A stretch of 22,237 nucleotides of DNA. Source: an uncultured Thermomicrobiales bacterium (lineage in GTDB: Bacteria > Chloroflexota > Chloroflexia > Thermomicrobiales > UBA6265). Shown here in pieces: positions 6,914 through 15,170 of this stretch. Each line of letters opens with the position of its first letter. Within the stretch, counting starts at the first letter, position 1. The notes beneath the pieces are model-generated. The model saw only the letters and a list, made by a program, of their open reading frames with translations, was not told the DNA's origin and did no database searches. A program made the position numbers and the translations under genes. The DNA lies in the NCBI GenBank assembly GCA_902806355.1, contig CADCWI010000084.1:405-22641 (forward strand), in the 5' to 3' direction.

Positions 6914-7931
6914 GGAGAACCTCTTCCCTCGCGGCAACCGGTCATGTCGCTCCGCGGTAGTGCGTTCCGACAACCCGATCGACAATTGCCCGCCACATAC
7001 AGTCGGTACATTCTGATGCCGGTGTCAAGGTGAGGCCTGATCGTCCGACCACTCCTTACAACGCATGATCGGCGTGACGGTGTTACGGTAGCATTTCTGA
7101 ACGATTGGTGTGAACGTATTCTACGATCACGTGACGAATCGCACCTTTCGAAGCCATGGGCGACGCATGGGAGAATGATGGGTGGAACCCATGTCTTGAC
7201 CCAAATTGCGACACGCCGCCGTTTCTTCGCGCTCCCAGACAGGAACCGCAGATCGCAATAGGCAGGAAACGCAGCGGAAGTCTCCATTCGGTCGAACGTG
7301 GCGGGCTGCTGTAGAATCCCTCATGCACTCCAGCGGTACTCCGCCGCGCTGATCCTCGACAGCCCATGTGCCACTATTGCTTGCGCACGTGCGACTGGGC
7401 ATAGAGTCGGTCGCGACCGATGACACACTCACACCGCATTCCTGCTTCCGAAGGGTGCCACCTGCGAGCACATGATCGCCTGGAACCGTTGGTGTTCGCC
7501 CCATGCCCGCACCTCGCGACCGCTGGCGGTGGGATGGTGCCGGCAATGACCCAATACGCCAACATGGATGCCAACCATACGAGCACCTGTCACCTGTAAC
7601 TCGACATCACGCAGATTCGGGAAAGGGAGGGTTTCGTGACTTGTCCCACCGCGAAGACCCCGGGCGGGTGCCGTTCTCCATCTTGCATCCCGCCCCGGGC
7701 AATCGCCGGTTCCGGTGTCGTCGCGTTGGCCAACTTGCACCAACCGTGGGTGAGGTTCGGTCATCGTCTCTGGCATCTCTCGACTGATGATGACCCGGTT
7801 CCCGACATGTTTGTGGTAACCGGTGCCGCAGATTCTGGGAATGTGATTGCCTCCCCGAGGGGCGCCGTGGGTAACGTGTGTCGCCAGGGAGCGGCCGCCT
7901 CTGGGAAGGACCAGTTCAAGGACTCCCGCCG
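6914..7931. other. Large intergenic region between divergent genes
   Basis: About 1 kb without a convincing gene. Open frames on both strands (for example minus 7429-8004 and plus 7503-7787) have no recognisable motif, and their codon patterns look like GC-rich chance frames. I see no tRNA, no repeat array and no transposase remnant. It must contain the promoters for the secreted cupin-like gene (minus) and the glycosyltransferase (plus). A regulatory RNA or decayed gene is possible. Confidence 0.5.
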
Positions 7932-9611
7932 ATGATCGCGACACCCGCCGCGCCTCCGACGGTTTCCGACCGCCTGCCGGAGCGTGACCCGATGGTGACC
8001 CCAAGCGGTCATCACCACGTTGGGCTCGTCGACTGGCTGTGGCTCGGAGTCGCGATCCTGCTCTCGCTAGCCGTCCGGATCCCGTTCTTCCGGATCCCGC
8101 TGCTTGCTGACGAGGGAGGGTACGCCTACGCGACGACCGGCTGGGTCGAAGGCACGGGCCAACTCTATGATGACTTGTGGATCAGTCGTCCCCAGGGGAT
8201 CTTCCTCATCTATGCCGGGATACTCGATCTCTTCGGCGGCGACAGTGTGGCGTTCCGGTTTGCGGCCTGGATCGCCATCGCGCTGACGACGATCACCGTG
8301 TGGGGATTCGCCCGGATCTGGGCATCACCGTGGGCCAGCACGGTCGCGGCGATCGCCTTTGCGATCATGTCCGGCTTGCCGAATCTCGAGGGGTACAGCG
8401 CCAACTCGGAGATGTTCATGGGATTTCCTGCCGCCCTCGGAGCACTGTGGTTGCTCAGGACCAGCCGCACGGGTTGGCATCCATGGCACCTGGTCGGCAT
8501 AGGCATCCTGCTCGGGATCGCGACGTCCATCAAGCCAGCCGCCGTGGTGATGGTCCCGGTCGCCTGCGCATTCATCATGATGCTGAAGGATGGTGCGCCG
8601 CGCCGGGCACGGATTCGCCGCTGCCTGTTCGTGATGGCCGGCATCGTCATCGTCGGCGCCTTGTCGCTTCTCCACGGCTGGTATCTCGGCTGGTACGACT
8701 TCATCTACGCCACGTTCACGTACCGGCTCACGGCACAGAGCAGCGCCACCGTCGGGCTTCAGCACAATCTGGAAGCGATCGGACGCCTGGCTCTCAGGTC
8801 CTGGGCGTTGATCACCCTCACGCTGATGTTGGCGTTCCTGCTCCATCTCGACTGGATCCGTGACGCGCGCAGGCTGGGTCCGTTGGCTCCCGCGTTCCGC
8901 CGGTTTCGCGACTGGTTGGCGGCCGACCCGCGGGGTGACGTGGCGCGGCCCCGAACCCATCTCTACAGCCTCGCGGACGACGGCCACCTTTTGCTCAGGC
9001 TCTGGATCGTGGGTAGCCTGTTCGGGATCAGCATCGGGGGTGACTGGTGGGCACATTACCTGATCCAGGTCGCCGCTCCACTTTCGATATGGATGGCGGT
9101 CGCGCTCAGTGGCATCCTGCCGGCTCTCCGCCGGGGTGCCCGCCTCGTCGTTACGACCGGGTCATTGCTCCTCCTGATCATCCCCTTCTGGGTATTGCTG
9201 CTGGGATCAACCGAACGGATGACCAACGCGATGTTCTCGCATCCGGGCTATCCGGCCCAAGCCGAGATCGCGGCGTATATCCGGGAGCACACCGAACCCG
9301 GCACCACTATTTATGTCGCCTTTGACCAGGCATCGATCTACTACCTGGCAGACCGGTCACCAGCCTACCGGCATCTCTATGACCAGGAGCTTCGCGGCAT
9401 CCCCGAGTCGTACTCGGACATCATCACGATCATCCGGAGCGATGAGCGGCCAGAGTACATCGTAGCCACGAGGCAACCGGGACCATTTCCGGATGACAGT
9501 CGCGCATTCTGGCTGGAAGTCGGACAGTATTACGAGCGGGAGACGACGGTCGAGGGCGTCCCGATCTACCGTGATCGCTCGTCGATCAACCCCAGCCCAG
9601 GCGAGGACTGA
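7932..9611 (+). CDS. GT39/ArnT-like membrane glycosyltransferase
   Basis: A 559-residue polytopic membrane protein of the GT-C (dolichyl-phosphate-mannose mannosyltransferase/ArnT-like) type, which moves a sugar from a lipid-phosphate carrier to an acceptor outside the membrane. The key feature is the acidic pair after the first helix, LLADEGGYAYAT (Asp60, Glu61), followed by ISRPQGIFLIY in the first large external loop. About 10-12 hydrophobic helices follow up to residue 435. A soluble C-terminal portion (about 440-559) includes PAQAEIAAYIREHTEPGTTIYV, typical of these enzymes. The donor and acceptor cannot be told from sequence. I chose ATG 7932 (AAGGA about 10 bases upstream); ATG 7992, preceded by GGAG at about 9 bases, is a good alternative. 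It converges with the GH15 gene, whose end is only 15 bases away. Confidence 0.86.
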   Translation: MIATPAAPPTVSDRLPERDPMVTPSGHHHVGLVDWLWLGVAILLSLAVRIPFFRIPLLADEGGYAYATTGWVEGTGQLYDDLWISRPQGIFLIYAGILDLFGGDSVAFRFAAWIAIALTTITVWGFARIWASPWASTVAAIAFAIMSGLPNLEGYSANSEMFMGFPAALGALWLLRTSRTGWHPWHLVGIGILLGIATSIKPAAVVMVPVACAFIMMLKDGAPRRARIRRCLFVMAGIVIVGALSLLHGWYLGWYDFIYATFTYRLTAQSSATVGLQHNLEAIGRLALRSWALITLTLMLAFLLHLDWIRDARRLGPLAPAFRRFRDWLAADPRGDVARPRTHLYSLADDGHLLLRLWIVGSLFGISIGGDWWAHYLIQVAAPLSIWMAVALSGILPALRRGARLVVTTGSLLLLIIPFWVLLLGSTERMTNAMFSHPGYPAQAEIAAYIREHTEPGTTIYVAFDQASIYYLADRSPAYRHLYDQELRGIPESYSDIITIIRSDERPEYIVATRQPGPFPDDSRAFWLEVGQYYERETTVEGVPIYRDRSSINPSPGED

Positions 9612-9626
9612 CGACTGCATCAGACC

Positions 9627-11474
9627 TCATGAAGACCCTGCCCGGGAGAGGCTGACGCCGCTGAGGATCAGTCCGAGGTGACTGAACGCCTGCGGGAAGT
9701 TCCCGAGGAAGTGACCGGTCCGCGGATCGATTTGCTCCGGCAACAACCCCAAGTCATTCGTGCGGTCACACATCCGGTCGAATCGTGCCTGGGCTTCCTC
9801 GATCCTGCCCTGCATCGTCAGGTTGTCGATCAGCCAGAAGCTGCACAGCACGAATGCGCCTTCATCGCCGGAAAGGCCATCCTTCGTCTCCCGCTGGAGA
9901 TACCGGTAGAGCAGTCCGTCCCCGGCACCGAGCCCTCGCTCGATCGCCTCCGTAGTCGCAACCATTCGCGGGTGGTCTGCCGGGATCACCCGCCGCAATG
10001 ACAACCCGAGGATAGCTGCGTCAAGCGCATCTCCCTCGAATCCTTGGCAGAAGGACTGCCGCTCCTCTGACCACGCTTCTTCGATGATTGTCGCCTGGAT
10101 CTCCTCCGCGATACGCTCCCAGCGATCCGCATCGCCGTCCAAGCCATGCTCCCGGACGAGGCGGACACCGCGATCCAATGCGACGTGGCAGATTCCGGCC
10201 GAGTAGGTCTGCACTACACCCTTGGAACGGACCTCCCAGATGCCCTGATCCGGGGTGTTCCAAACATCCGCCGCCTTTTCGATGAATATCTTGATCCTCT
10301 CCCAGAGTTTCGGATCGATCTTCCCAATGTGGTTGGCGTACTGGTAGGCAAGGTCGACGAGTTCGCCGTAGACATCGTGCTGCTGCTGCCCGGATGCACC
10401 GTTCCCCCAACGCACCGGAGCTGAACCACGATAGCCTTCCAGCACCGGATCCTCTCGTTCGGTGATCCTGGTCTCGCCATCCAGCGTGTACATGATGTTG
10501 ACATCGTCGGCACGGCTGAGCGTGATCACCCACCGCAGGAACTGCTCCGCTTCCTTGTGCAACCCGATCCGCCGCAGGGCATAGACGGTGAATGATGCGT
10601 CACGGACCCAGACGTACCGGTAGTCCCAGTTCCGCTCGCCACCGATCTGCTCCGGAAGTGAGGCCGTTGGCGCGGCAACCATGGCGCCGTTCGGCAAGTA
10701 ATCGAGGAGCTTGATCGTGATCGCTGATCGCCTGACGAGATTGCGGCGCGGACCTCCGTATTCGAATGCCCGGAGCCAGGAGAGCCACGCCTCGGTGGTG
10801 TTCGCGATCGCCGCCACCGGGGAATGCACCGATGACCTCCATGAGCCGCCGTTCCAGTGAAGTCCGAGCGAGATGGATTCACCTTGCGCCAACGCCCAGG
10901 TTCCACCCGATCCGGAAAGCTCACGCGACGCATCGAGGATCAGTTCGAGTTCGGGATACTGCTCTGCTCGGATTTTGATCCCTTGTGGGCACAGCTCGGT
11001 GCTGAGCCCGCCCTGGATACTGATCGCCGCCGATACCTCGACATGGCCTTCAAGCACTTCGACGCAGCGCAGCAGCTCACCAGTGTTGGGATTCCCCTCG
11101 CGGCCAAGATCGGCGTGATCCTTGAGCGGCATCAGGTCGGTGATCCGGATGACGCCGGTGGCAACCTCAATCTCGGTGATCAGGATCGACGTGTCGCCGA
11201 GATAGCGATGGCGTGCCCCGACGATTTTCCCGGCGGATATCGAGAACGTTCCGCCGATGGTTCGGTCGAGGATGGCATTGAAGATCGGCGCCCCATCGAA
11301 TCGCGGCACACACAGCCAGTCGATGGACCCATTGCGCCCCACCAGTGCCGCGGTCGTCCCGTCGCCGATCAGTCCGTAATCCTCGATTGGCAGGTAACCA
11401 TCAAGGTATTCGACAGGACGGTATTCCTCGGTACGGCTGAGCGATTTCAGCGTTGTTGTCGCGGCAGAGGCCAT
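9627..11474 (-). CDS. Glycoside hydrolase family 15 protein (glucoamylase/trehalase type)
   Basis: 615 residues, no signal peptide, so cytoplasmic; hydrolyses alpha-glucosidic bonds of maltodextrins or trehalose. The N-terminal beta-sandwich begins with PIEDYGLIGDGTTAALVGRNGSIDW in the usual form (residues 29 on). The (alpha/alpha)6 barrel carries RNWDYRYVWVRDASFTVYAL (281-300), GIWEVRS with the likely acid Glu414, LLPEQIDP with the likely base Glu580, and the family-defining GNFPQAFSHLGLI (591-603). The segment after GIWEVRS (VVQTYSAGICHVALDR) differs from the common HSKVMxWVALDR pattern, so substrate preference is open. The start is the only reasonable ATG; GGGGAG lies about 12 bases upstream. 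It lies 154 bases downstream of mnhG on the same strand and may receive read-through. Confidence 0.92.
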   Translation of the reverse strand: MASAATTTLKSLSRTEEYRPVEYLDGYLPIEDYGLIGDGTTAALVGRNGSIDWLCVPRFDGAPIFNAILDRTIGGTFSISAGKIVGARHRYLGDTSILITEIEVATGVIRITDLMPLKDHADLGREGNPNTGELLRCVEVLEGHVEVSAAISIQGGLSTELCPQGIKIRAEQYPELELILDASRELSGSGGTWALAQGESISLGLHWNGGSWRSSVHSPVAAIANTTEAWLSWLRAFEYGGPRRNLVRRSAITIKLLDYLPNGAMVAAPTASLPEQIGGERNWDYRYVWVRDASFTVYALRRIGLHKEAEQFLRWVITLSRADDVNIMYTLDGETRITEREDPVLEGYRGSAPVRWGNGASGQQQHDVYGELVDLAYQYANHIGKIDPKLWERIKIFIEKAADVWNTPDQGIWEVRSKGVVQTYSAGICHVALDRGVRLVREHGLDGDADRWERIAEEIQATIIEEAWSEERQSFCQGFEGDALDAAILGLSLRRVIPADHPRMVATTEAIERGLGAGDGLLYRYLQRETKDGLSGDEGAFVLCSFWLIDNLTMQGRIEEAQARFDRMCDRTNDLGLLPEQIDPRTGHFLGNFPQAFSHLGLILSGVSLSRAGSS

Positions 11475-11628
11475 GAATGAACGTGCTCCCCAAAGATGAT
11501 CCCGGTCGACGGCCGTTCAAGAGGTTTCGGCCCAACCTGTGATCCATGTGGTCGATTGACAGGAAGCTCGACGTGCGCTGGAGCGGCGAGTTGCAGCCGC
11601 ACACGGCATCCTCCCCGGCACAGACCGG

Positions 11629-11979
11629 CTAGACCCGCCAGGTCGGCTGCTCCTCCGGCGGCACGATGCTCCCGGACTGGTCGACCGCTCCGGGTGTATC
11701 CATCTGCTCGTGCATCAGGTAACCCGCGCGCCCGATGACATGGGACGCCACCGGTGTGGTGATCAGCAATGTCAGTGAAATCAGGATCAGTCGCGCAATG
11801 ATCGATCCGTCCGCAATGACCATGCCGGACAGGGCAAGCACCATCACCCCGAGAAATACCGACTTGCTCGCCCCGTGAAGTTTCGTATAGAGATCCGGCA
11901 TCCGGATGATGCCGATGATCCCGAGTGTCATCACGGAGACGCCCAGAATAACAAGCGCATCGAACATGTAGGCTCGCAT
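11629..11979 (-). CDS. mnhG: Mrp antiporter subunit MnhG/MrpG
   Basis: 116 residues, three hydrophobic helices; last subunit of the multisubunit Na+(or K+)/H+ antiporter. The family signature GIIGIIRMPDLYTKLHGASKS spans residues 20-40, followed by LLITTPVASHVIGRAGY. The tail (after residue 90) is hydrophilic. The ATG at 11979 is preceded by GAGGAG at about 6 bases. A 57-base gap separates it from mnhF, the only non-overlapping junction in the operon. Confidence 0.95.
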   Translation of the reverse strand: MRAYMFDALVILGVSVMTLGIIGIIRMPDLYTKLHGASKSVFLGVMVLALSGMVIADGSIIARLILISLTLLITTPVASHVIGRAGYLMHEQMDTPGAVDQSGSIVPPEEQPTWRV

Positions 11980-12036
11980 GGGGACTCCTCAGGATCGATA
12001 AACAGGAACAGGCCGCGATACGGTCTGGATGGTGCA

Positions 12037-12303
12037 TCAGAAGATGCGGCGCTCACTGTGATAGCGGGCGGCAACGACCGTCGACAGGAACGACAACAGT
12101 GACAGCATCAACGCCGCATCGAGGTAGAACGAGCTCTCGGTCGTCGTCGAGTACAGGATCAGCAGCGCCACCAGCACCAGTGTGAGCGTATCGAGCGCCA
12201 AGATCCTGACGAGAGCCGAACGGGCCCGGATCACCATTCCGATACAGATACAGAGCAGGCCGGTCATCCAGATCATGGCGCCGTAAAAGACAACTTCGTG
12301 CAT
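12037..12303 (-). CDS. mnhF: Mrp antiporter subunit MnhF/MrpF
   Basis: 88 residues with three helices, normal for the subunit. RARSALVRILALDTLTLVLVALLILY corresponds to the conserved middle region of MrpF (usually GPSxxDRVxALD), and FYLDAALMLSLLSFLSTVVAARY to its last helix. The start codon overlaps the mnhE stop by one base (TGATG), implying translational coupling, and AGGGG lies just upstream. The longer frame running upstream to 12726 is a shadow of mnhE. Confidence 0.93.
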   Translation of the reverse strand: MHEVVFYGAMIWMTGLLCICIGMVIRARSALVRILALDTLTLVLVALLILYSTTTESSFYLDAALMLSLLSFLSTVVAARYHSERRIF

Positions 12304-12839
12304 CAGGATGCCCCTGCTCTCTCTGCGGGATCCTCCAGGGCATTCGGGATGTGAGTGCCGTACTCCCACAACCGGTAGTACTTCTCGGCATCTTCGCGAG
12401 TGGTGTCGGGATTGCTGGCATCGATCACATGCACGAGCATCACCCGTTCCTCCCAATCGATATCGACCAGGAACGATCCGGGTGACAGCGTCACGAACAG
12501 CCCCACGATCCCGGTCCCGGCTCGCGAGTGATTGCCCAGCGGAATCTTCACGATTCCGGGGTGATCGAGCGCCTTCAGGCCGACCACGAATGTCGTGACC
12601 TGCCAGGTTCCCTTGAGGATGTCCCAAACGAGCATCCCGAGGAACTTCGGCATGAACGCGAGGATATGCAGCACGTATTCGCCTTCCGGCAGCGACTTTG
12701 GGAAAAGCGTCCGCCGGTAGATCCATACCAGGCTAGTCGCAAGGAAGGCTCCCATCAGGAGATCCTGCGGAGCGAAGCTGGCCAGCACCAGGGCATACAC
12801 CAGAGTCAAGCCAAGGATGATCACAGTCAGGAAGGTCAT
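12303..12839 (-). CDS. mnhE: Mrp antiporter subunit MnhE/MrpE
   Basis: 178 residues: two or three N-terminal hydrophobic segments (TFLTVIILGLTLVYALVLAS), then a cytoplasmic domain with LGNHSRAGTGIVGLFVTLSPGSFLVDID, the MrpE hallmark (usually ITLTPGTL). The ATG overlaps the mnhD stop by four bases (ATGA). The frame is open far upstream to 13670, but that part is antisense-like noise within mnhD. Confidence 0.94.
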   Translation of the reverse strand: MTFLTVIILGLTLVYALVLASFAPQDLLMGAFLATSLVWIYRRTLFPKSLPEGEYVLHILAFMPKFLGMLVWDILKGTWQVTTFVVGLKALDHPGIVKIPLGNHSRAGTGIVGLFVTLSPGSFLVDIDWEERVMLVHVIDASNPDTTREDAEKYYRLWEYGTHIPNALEDPAERAGAS

Positions 12840-14209
12840 GGTCCTCGCTCCGGCAGGACCTGGGAAGCTTGCTGTGCCAGTGCCAGCAGTGGCTCCGGCC
12901 AAATCCCGATCCCGATCAGCCCAATCGCCAACAGCACGACGAGCGACAACGCGCCAACGGTCGTCGTCTCGTCCGCGGCCTCGTTGACCCAGAAGCGGTT
13001 CCGATAGAGCTGGAACATGTACACGAACGAAAGCGCACCACCGACGAAGATGAGCGCCACAAGCCATGGGCGGTCGTTGCCGATTCCAACCTGGAACAAC
13101 GCCATCTTTCCGAAGAATCCGCCGGCCGGTGGCACTCCCGCGACACTGAACGCCCCGACGGCGAACGCCGCCCCGGCGATCCAGCCCCGCAGCGCCGCCG
13201 CCAGGAACAGGAGCACCTTGTTGAGCGAGTTCAGCACGGCATAGAGGATCGCTGCGGCATACCCTGCTTCGCCGCCGATCGCCAGCGCGATCAGGATGTA
13301 TCCCACCTGTCCGATCGCCGAGTACGCGAGCACCTCCTGCGGGGTGTGACGGGCGATCGCCTGCACGCCACCGTAGATGATGCTGATCGCACCCAGCAGG
13401 ATCAGCACCCAGGCACCGGCATGCAGCTCCCGCGGGAAGATATCCGCACCGAACCGAAGCAACCCGTACGAACCGATGTTGGCCAGTGCGCCACTGAGGA
13501 TCGCGGCAACCGCGGGGCGAGTGCCGGTGTATACGGCGGGTAACCAGAAGTGGAACGGGAACAACCCCAGCTTGATGCTGAAGGCGACGAAGATGATCGT
13601 CGCCGAGAGGATCGCCGGGTTCTCGGCGAGCAATGGCATCTGCGTGGCGATCCTGACCATGTCCAACCACCCCGTCGTGTGGTAGATCGCCGCGATCCCG
13701 ATCAGGAAGAGCACGGAGCCAAGGAGGTTGACGACAATGAAGATCAGCGCCGCCCGGAACTGACGTGGCGTCTCCCCGTAACTCGCCATGACATAGGCCG
13801 AGACCATCGCGATCTCGAAGAAGACGTAGAAGTTGAAAGCATCGCCGGTGAAGAACAGGCCTGTCAGCCCCACTCCCATAAAGAGCACGAGGGCGGGAAA
13901 GATCCGCGCCTTGACATCCCGCGACACCTCGAACCAGAGCGAGGCAAGCAGCACGAGGAGGGACAGGCAGGTGAAGACGATCCCAACGATGTCAACCCGG
14001 AGCGCGATTCCAATCCCGGGCTCCCAACCACCGATCAGCATCTCCTGGGCACCGGTGCGATAGATATCGATCCCGAGCGCGACACAGGCAACGAGCGCCG
14101 CGCCAAGGACGCCAACGGCCAGGTATCCGGCCGGTCGCCGGGTGCCGTCGAGCGCCGCGACGATGATGGCGCCGAACCAGATGATCGCCAGTGGAAGGGC
14201 GATCATCAT
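12836..14209 (-). CDS. mnhD: Mrp antiporter subunit MnhD/MrpD
   Basis: 457 residues, about 14 helices; one of the two NuoM/NuoN-like proton-conducting subunits. The conserved TM5 glutamate is present in YVFFEIAMVSAYVM (Glu132) and the TM7 lysine in FSIKLGLFPFHFWLP (Lys213). AYSAIGQVGYILIAL and GVPPAGGFFGKMALF are further family landmarks. It is slightly shorter than the usual 480-500. The start ATG overlaps the mnhC stop (ATGA); a second ATG follows immediately. Confidence 0.96.
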   Translation of the reverse strand: MMIALPLAIIWFGAIIVAALDGTRRPAGYLAVGVLGAALVACVALGIDIYRTGAQEMLIGGWEPGIGIALRVDIVGIVFTCLSLLVLLASLWFEVSRDVKARIFPALVLFMGVGLTGLFFTGDAFNFYVFFEIAMVSAYVMASYGETPRQFRAALIFIVVNLLGSVLFLIGIAAIYHTTGWLDMVRIATQMPLLAENPAILSATIIFVAFSIKLGLFPFHFWLPAVYTGTRPAVAAILSGALANIGSYGLLRFGADIFPRELHAGAWVLILLGAISIIYGGVQAIARHTPQEVLAYSAIGQVGYILIALAIGGEAGYAAAILYAVLNSLNKVLLFLAAALRGWIAGAAFAVGAFSVAGVPPAGGFFGKMALFQVGIGNDRPWLVALIFVGGALSFVYMFQLYRNRFWVNEAADETTTVGALSLVVLLAIGLIGIGIWPEPLLALAQQASQVLPERGP

Positions 14210-14652
14210 CGCACCACCTCTTCCCGCGTCATCTCCGTCACCTGATCGGAATCGATCACATCCTCGTCCAACTCTTCGAACGGGTTCTCGCGATCCGCGG
14301 AGGCGTCATCCCGTTCGGATTGCTCCTCCTCCGCCCGGGACAACCGGCCCAGGTCGACCGAGGCATGCGACTCGTAAACACGATAGACGAGACTCAGGAC
14401 CAAAGCGGCGACGCCAAATCCGATCACGATCGCCGTCAGCGTCATCGCCTGCACGAGGGGATCGCTCATCTCGCCGCGAGCCGGCAGGATGGGCGCGAAC
14501 CCCCGCCGTAGCCCACTTGCCATGATGAAGAGGTTGGCCGCGTTGCCGATCAGGATCATGCCCGTAATCACGCGTATCAAGTCGCGCTTCAGCATGAGAT
14601 ACGCCCCTGACCCGAAGATGACAGCCACGGCGATGGAGATGAACAGGATCAT
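14206..14652 (-). CDS. mnhC: Mrp antiporter subunit MnhC/MrpC with acidic C-terminal tail
   Basis: 148 residues, NuoK-like, three helices. DLIRVITGMILIGNAANLFIM and DPLVQAMTLTAIVIGFGVAAL are the family core. The last 45-50 residues (after YRVYESH) form a strongly acidic tail (AEEEQSERDDASADRENPFE and on), longer than the usual 110-120-residue subunit. The start overlaps the mnhB stop by four bases. Confidence 0.95.
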   Translation of the reverse strand: MILFISIAVAVIFGSGAYLMLKRDLIRVITGMILIGNAANLFIMASGLRRGFAPILPARGEMSDPLVQAMTLTAIVIGFGVAALVLSLVYRVYESHASVDLGRLSRAEEEQSERDDASADRENPFEELDEDVIDSDQVTEMTREEVVR

Positions 14653-15170
14653 CGTCGCTTCCCTCCATCCGCTTGAGCCCGGGGCTGTCCCGAATGCCGG
14701 ACTTCGGAGCTACCCAGCGCAGTGCGCTGCTGATCGCGATCCTGGCGGATTTGAGCGCGGCTGATCGATGTCACCGACCCTATGCAGAACCCGGTCACCA
14801 CCAGGAACACGCCCACATCGAAGACGACCGGCGTGATGAACTCGAGCGTGCCGAAGTGTGAGGCATGTTCGCCTGCATGCGGCCAGTGTCGAAAGACAGG
14901 TTCTCCCGCGAGCACCGGCGCAAAGGCGACACACGCGGCAAGAAAAACTCCCACGATCGCGCCAGCCGGAGCCAACCGTACCAGTGGCAGGCGCTCGAAT
15001 TCTTCAGCTCCGAAGGCCACACCTTGAAGGATGATGGCGAGCGAAGCGATCACGCCAGCGGAAAACCCGTCGCCGATGTCGGCGTAGCCTTTGACAAGCA
15101 CAGCAACCGCCACCATGAAGATCGGAATCAGGAGGATGCGGGCGGCGCTTCGGGTCAGCACTGTTGTCAT
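14649..15170 (-). CDS. mnhB: Mrp antiporter subunit MnhB/MrpB
   Basis: 173 residues with four helices. Conserved MnhB elements include KGYADIGDGFSAGVIASLA (the usual GHxxPGGGFxGG region in a divergent form) and FITPVVFDVGVFLVVTGF. A basic/polar tail of about 35 residues (RQDRDQQRTALG...ADGGKRR) extends beyond the typical end. The ATG overlaps the mnhA stop (ATGA), with GAGAGGA about 9 bases upstream. Confidence 0.93.
   Translation of the reverse strand: MTTVLTRSAARILLIPIFMVAVAVLVKGYADIGDGFSAGVIASLAIILQGVAFGAEEFERLPLVRLAPAGAIVGVFLAACVAFAPVLAGEPVFRHWPHAGEHASHFGTLEFITPVVFDVGVFLVVTGFCIGSVTSISRAQIRQDRDQQRTALGSSEVRHSGQPRAQADGGKRR

Noticed and set aside
7429..8004. Minus-strand open frame of 191 codons in the large gap
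   Set aside because: I considered it a gene but found no motif, no ribosome site and no sensible composition; it also overlaps the start of the glycosyltransferase.
8325..9056. Minus-strand open frame of 243 codons inside the glycosyltransferase
   Set aside because: Antisense shadow; the translation is hydrophilic and repetitive in His/Asp/Glu/Arg without motifs.
12840..13670. Upstream extension of the mnhE frame across mnhD
   Set aside because: MnhE starts at the ATG overlapping the mnhD stop. The extension is Arg/Gly-rich noise in a shifted frame of mnhD.
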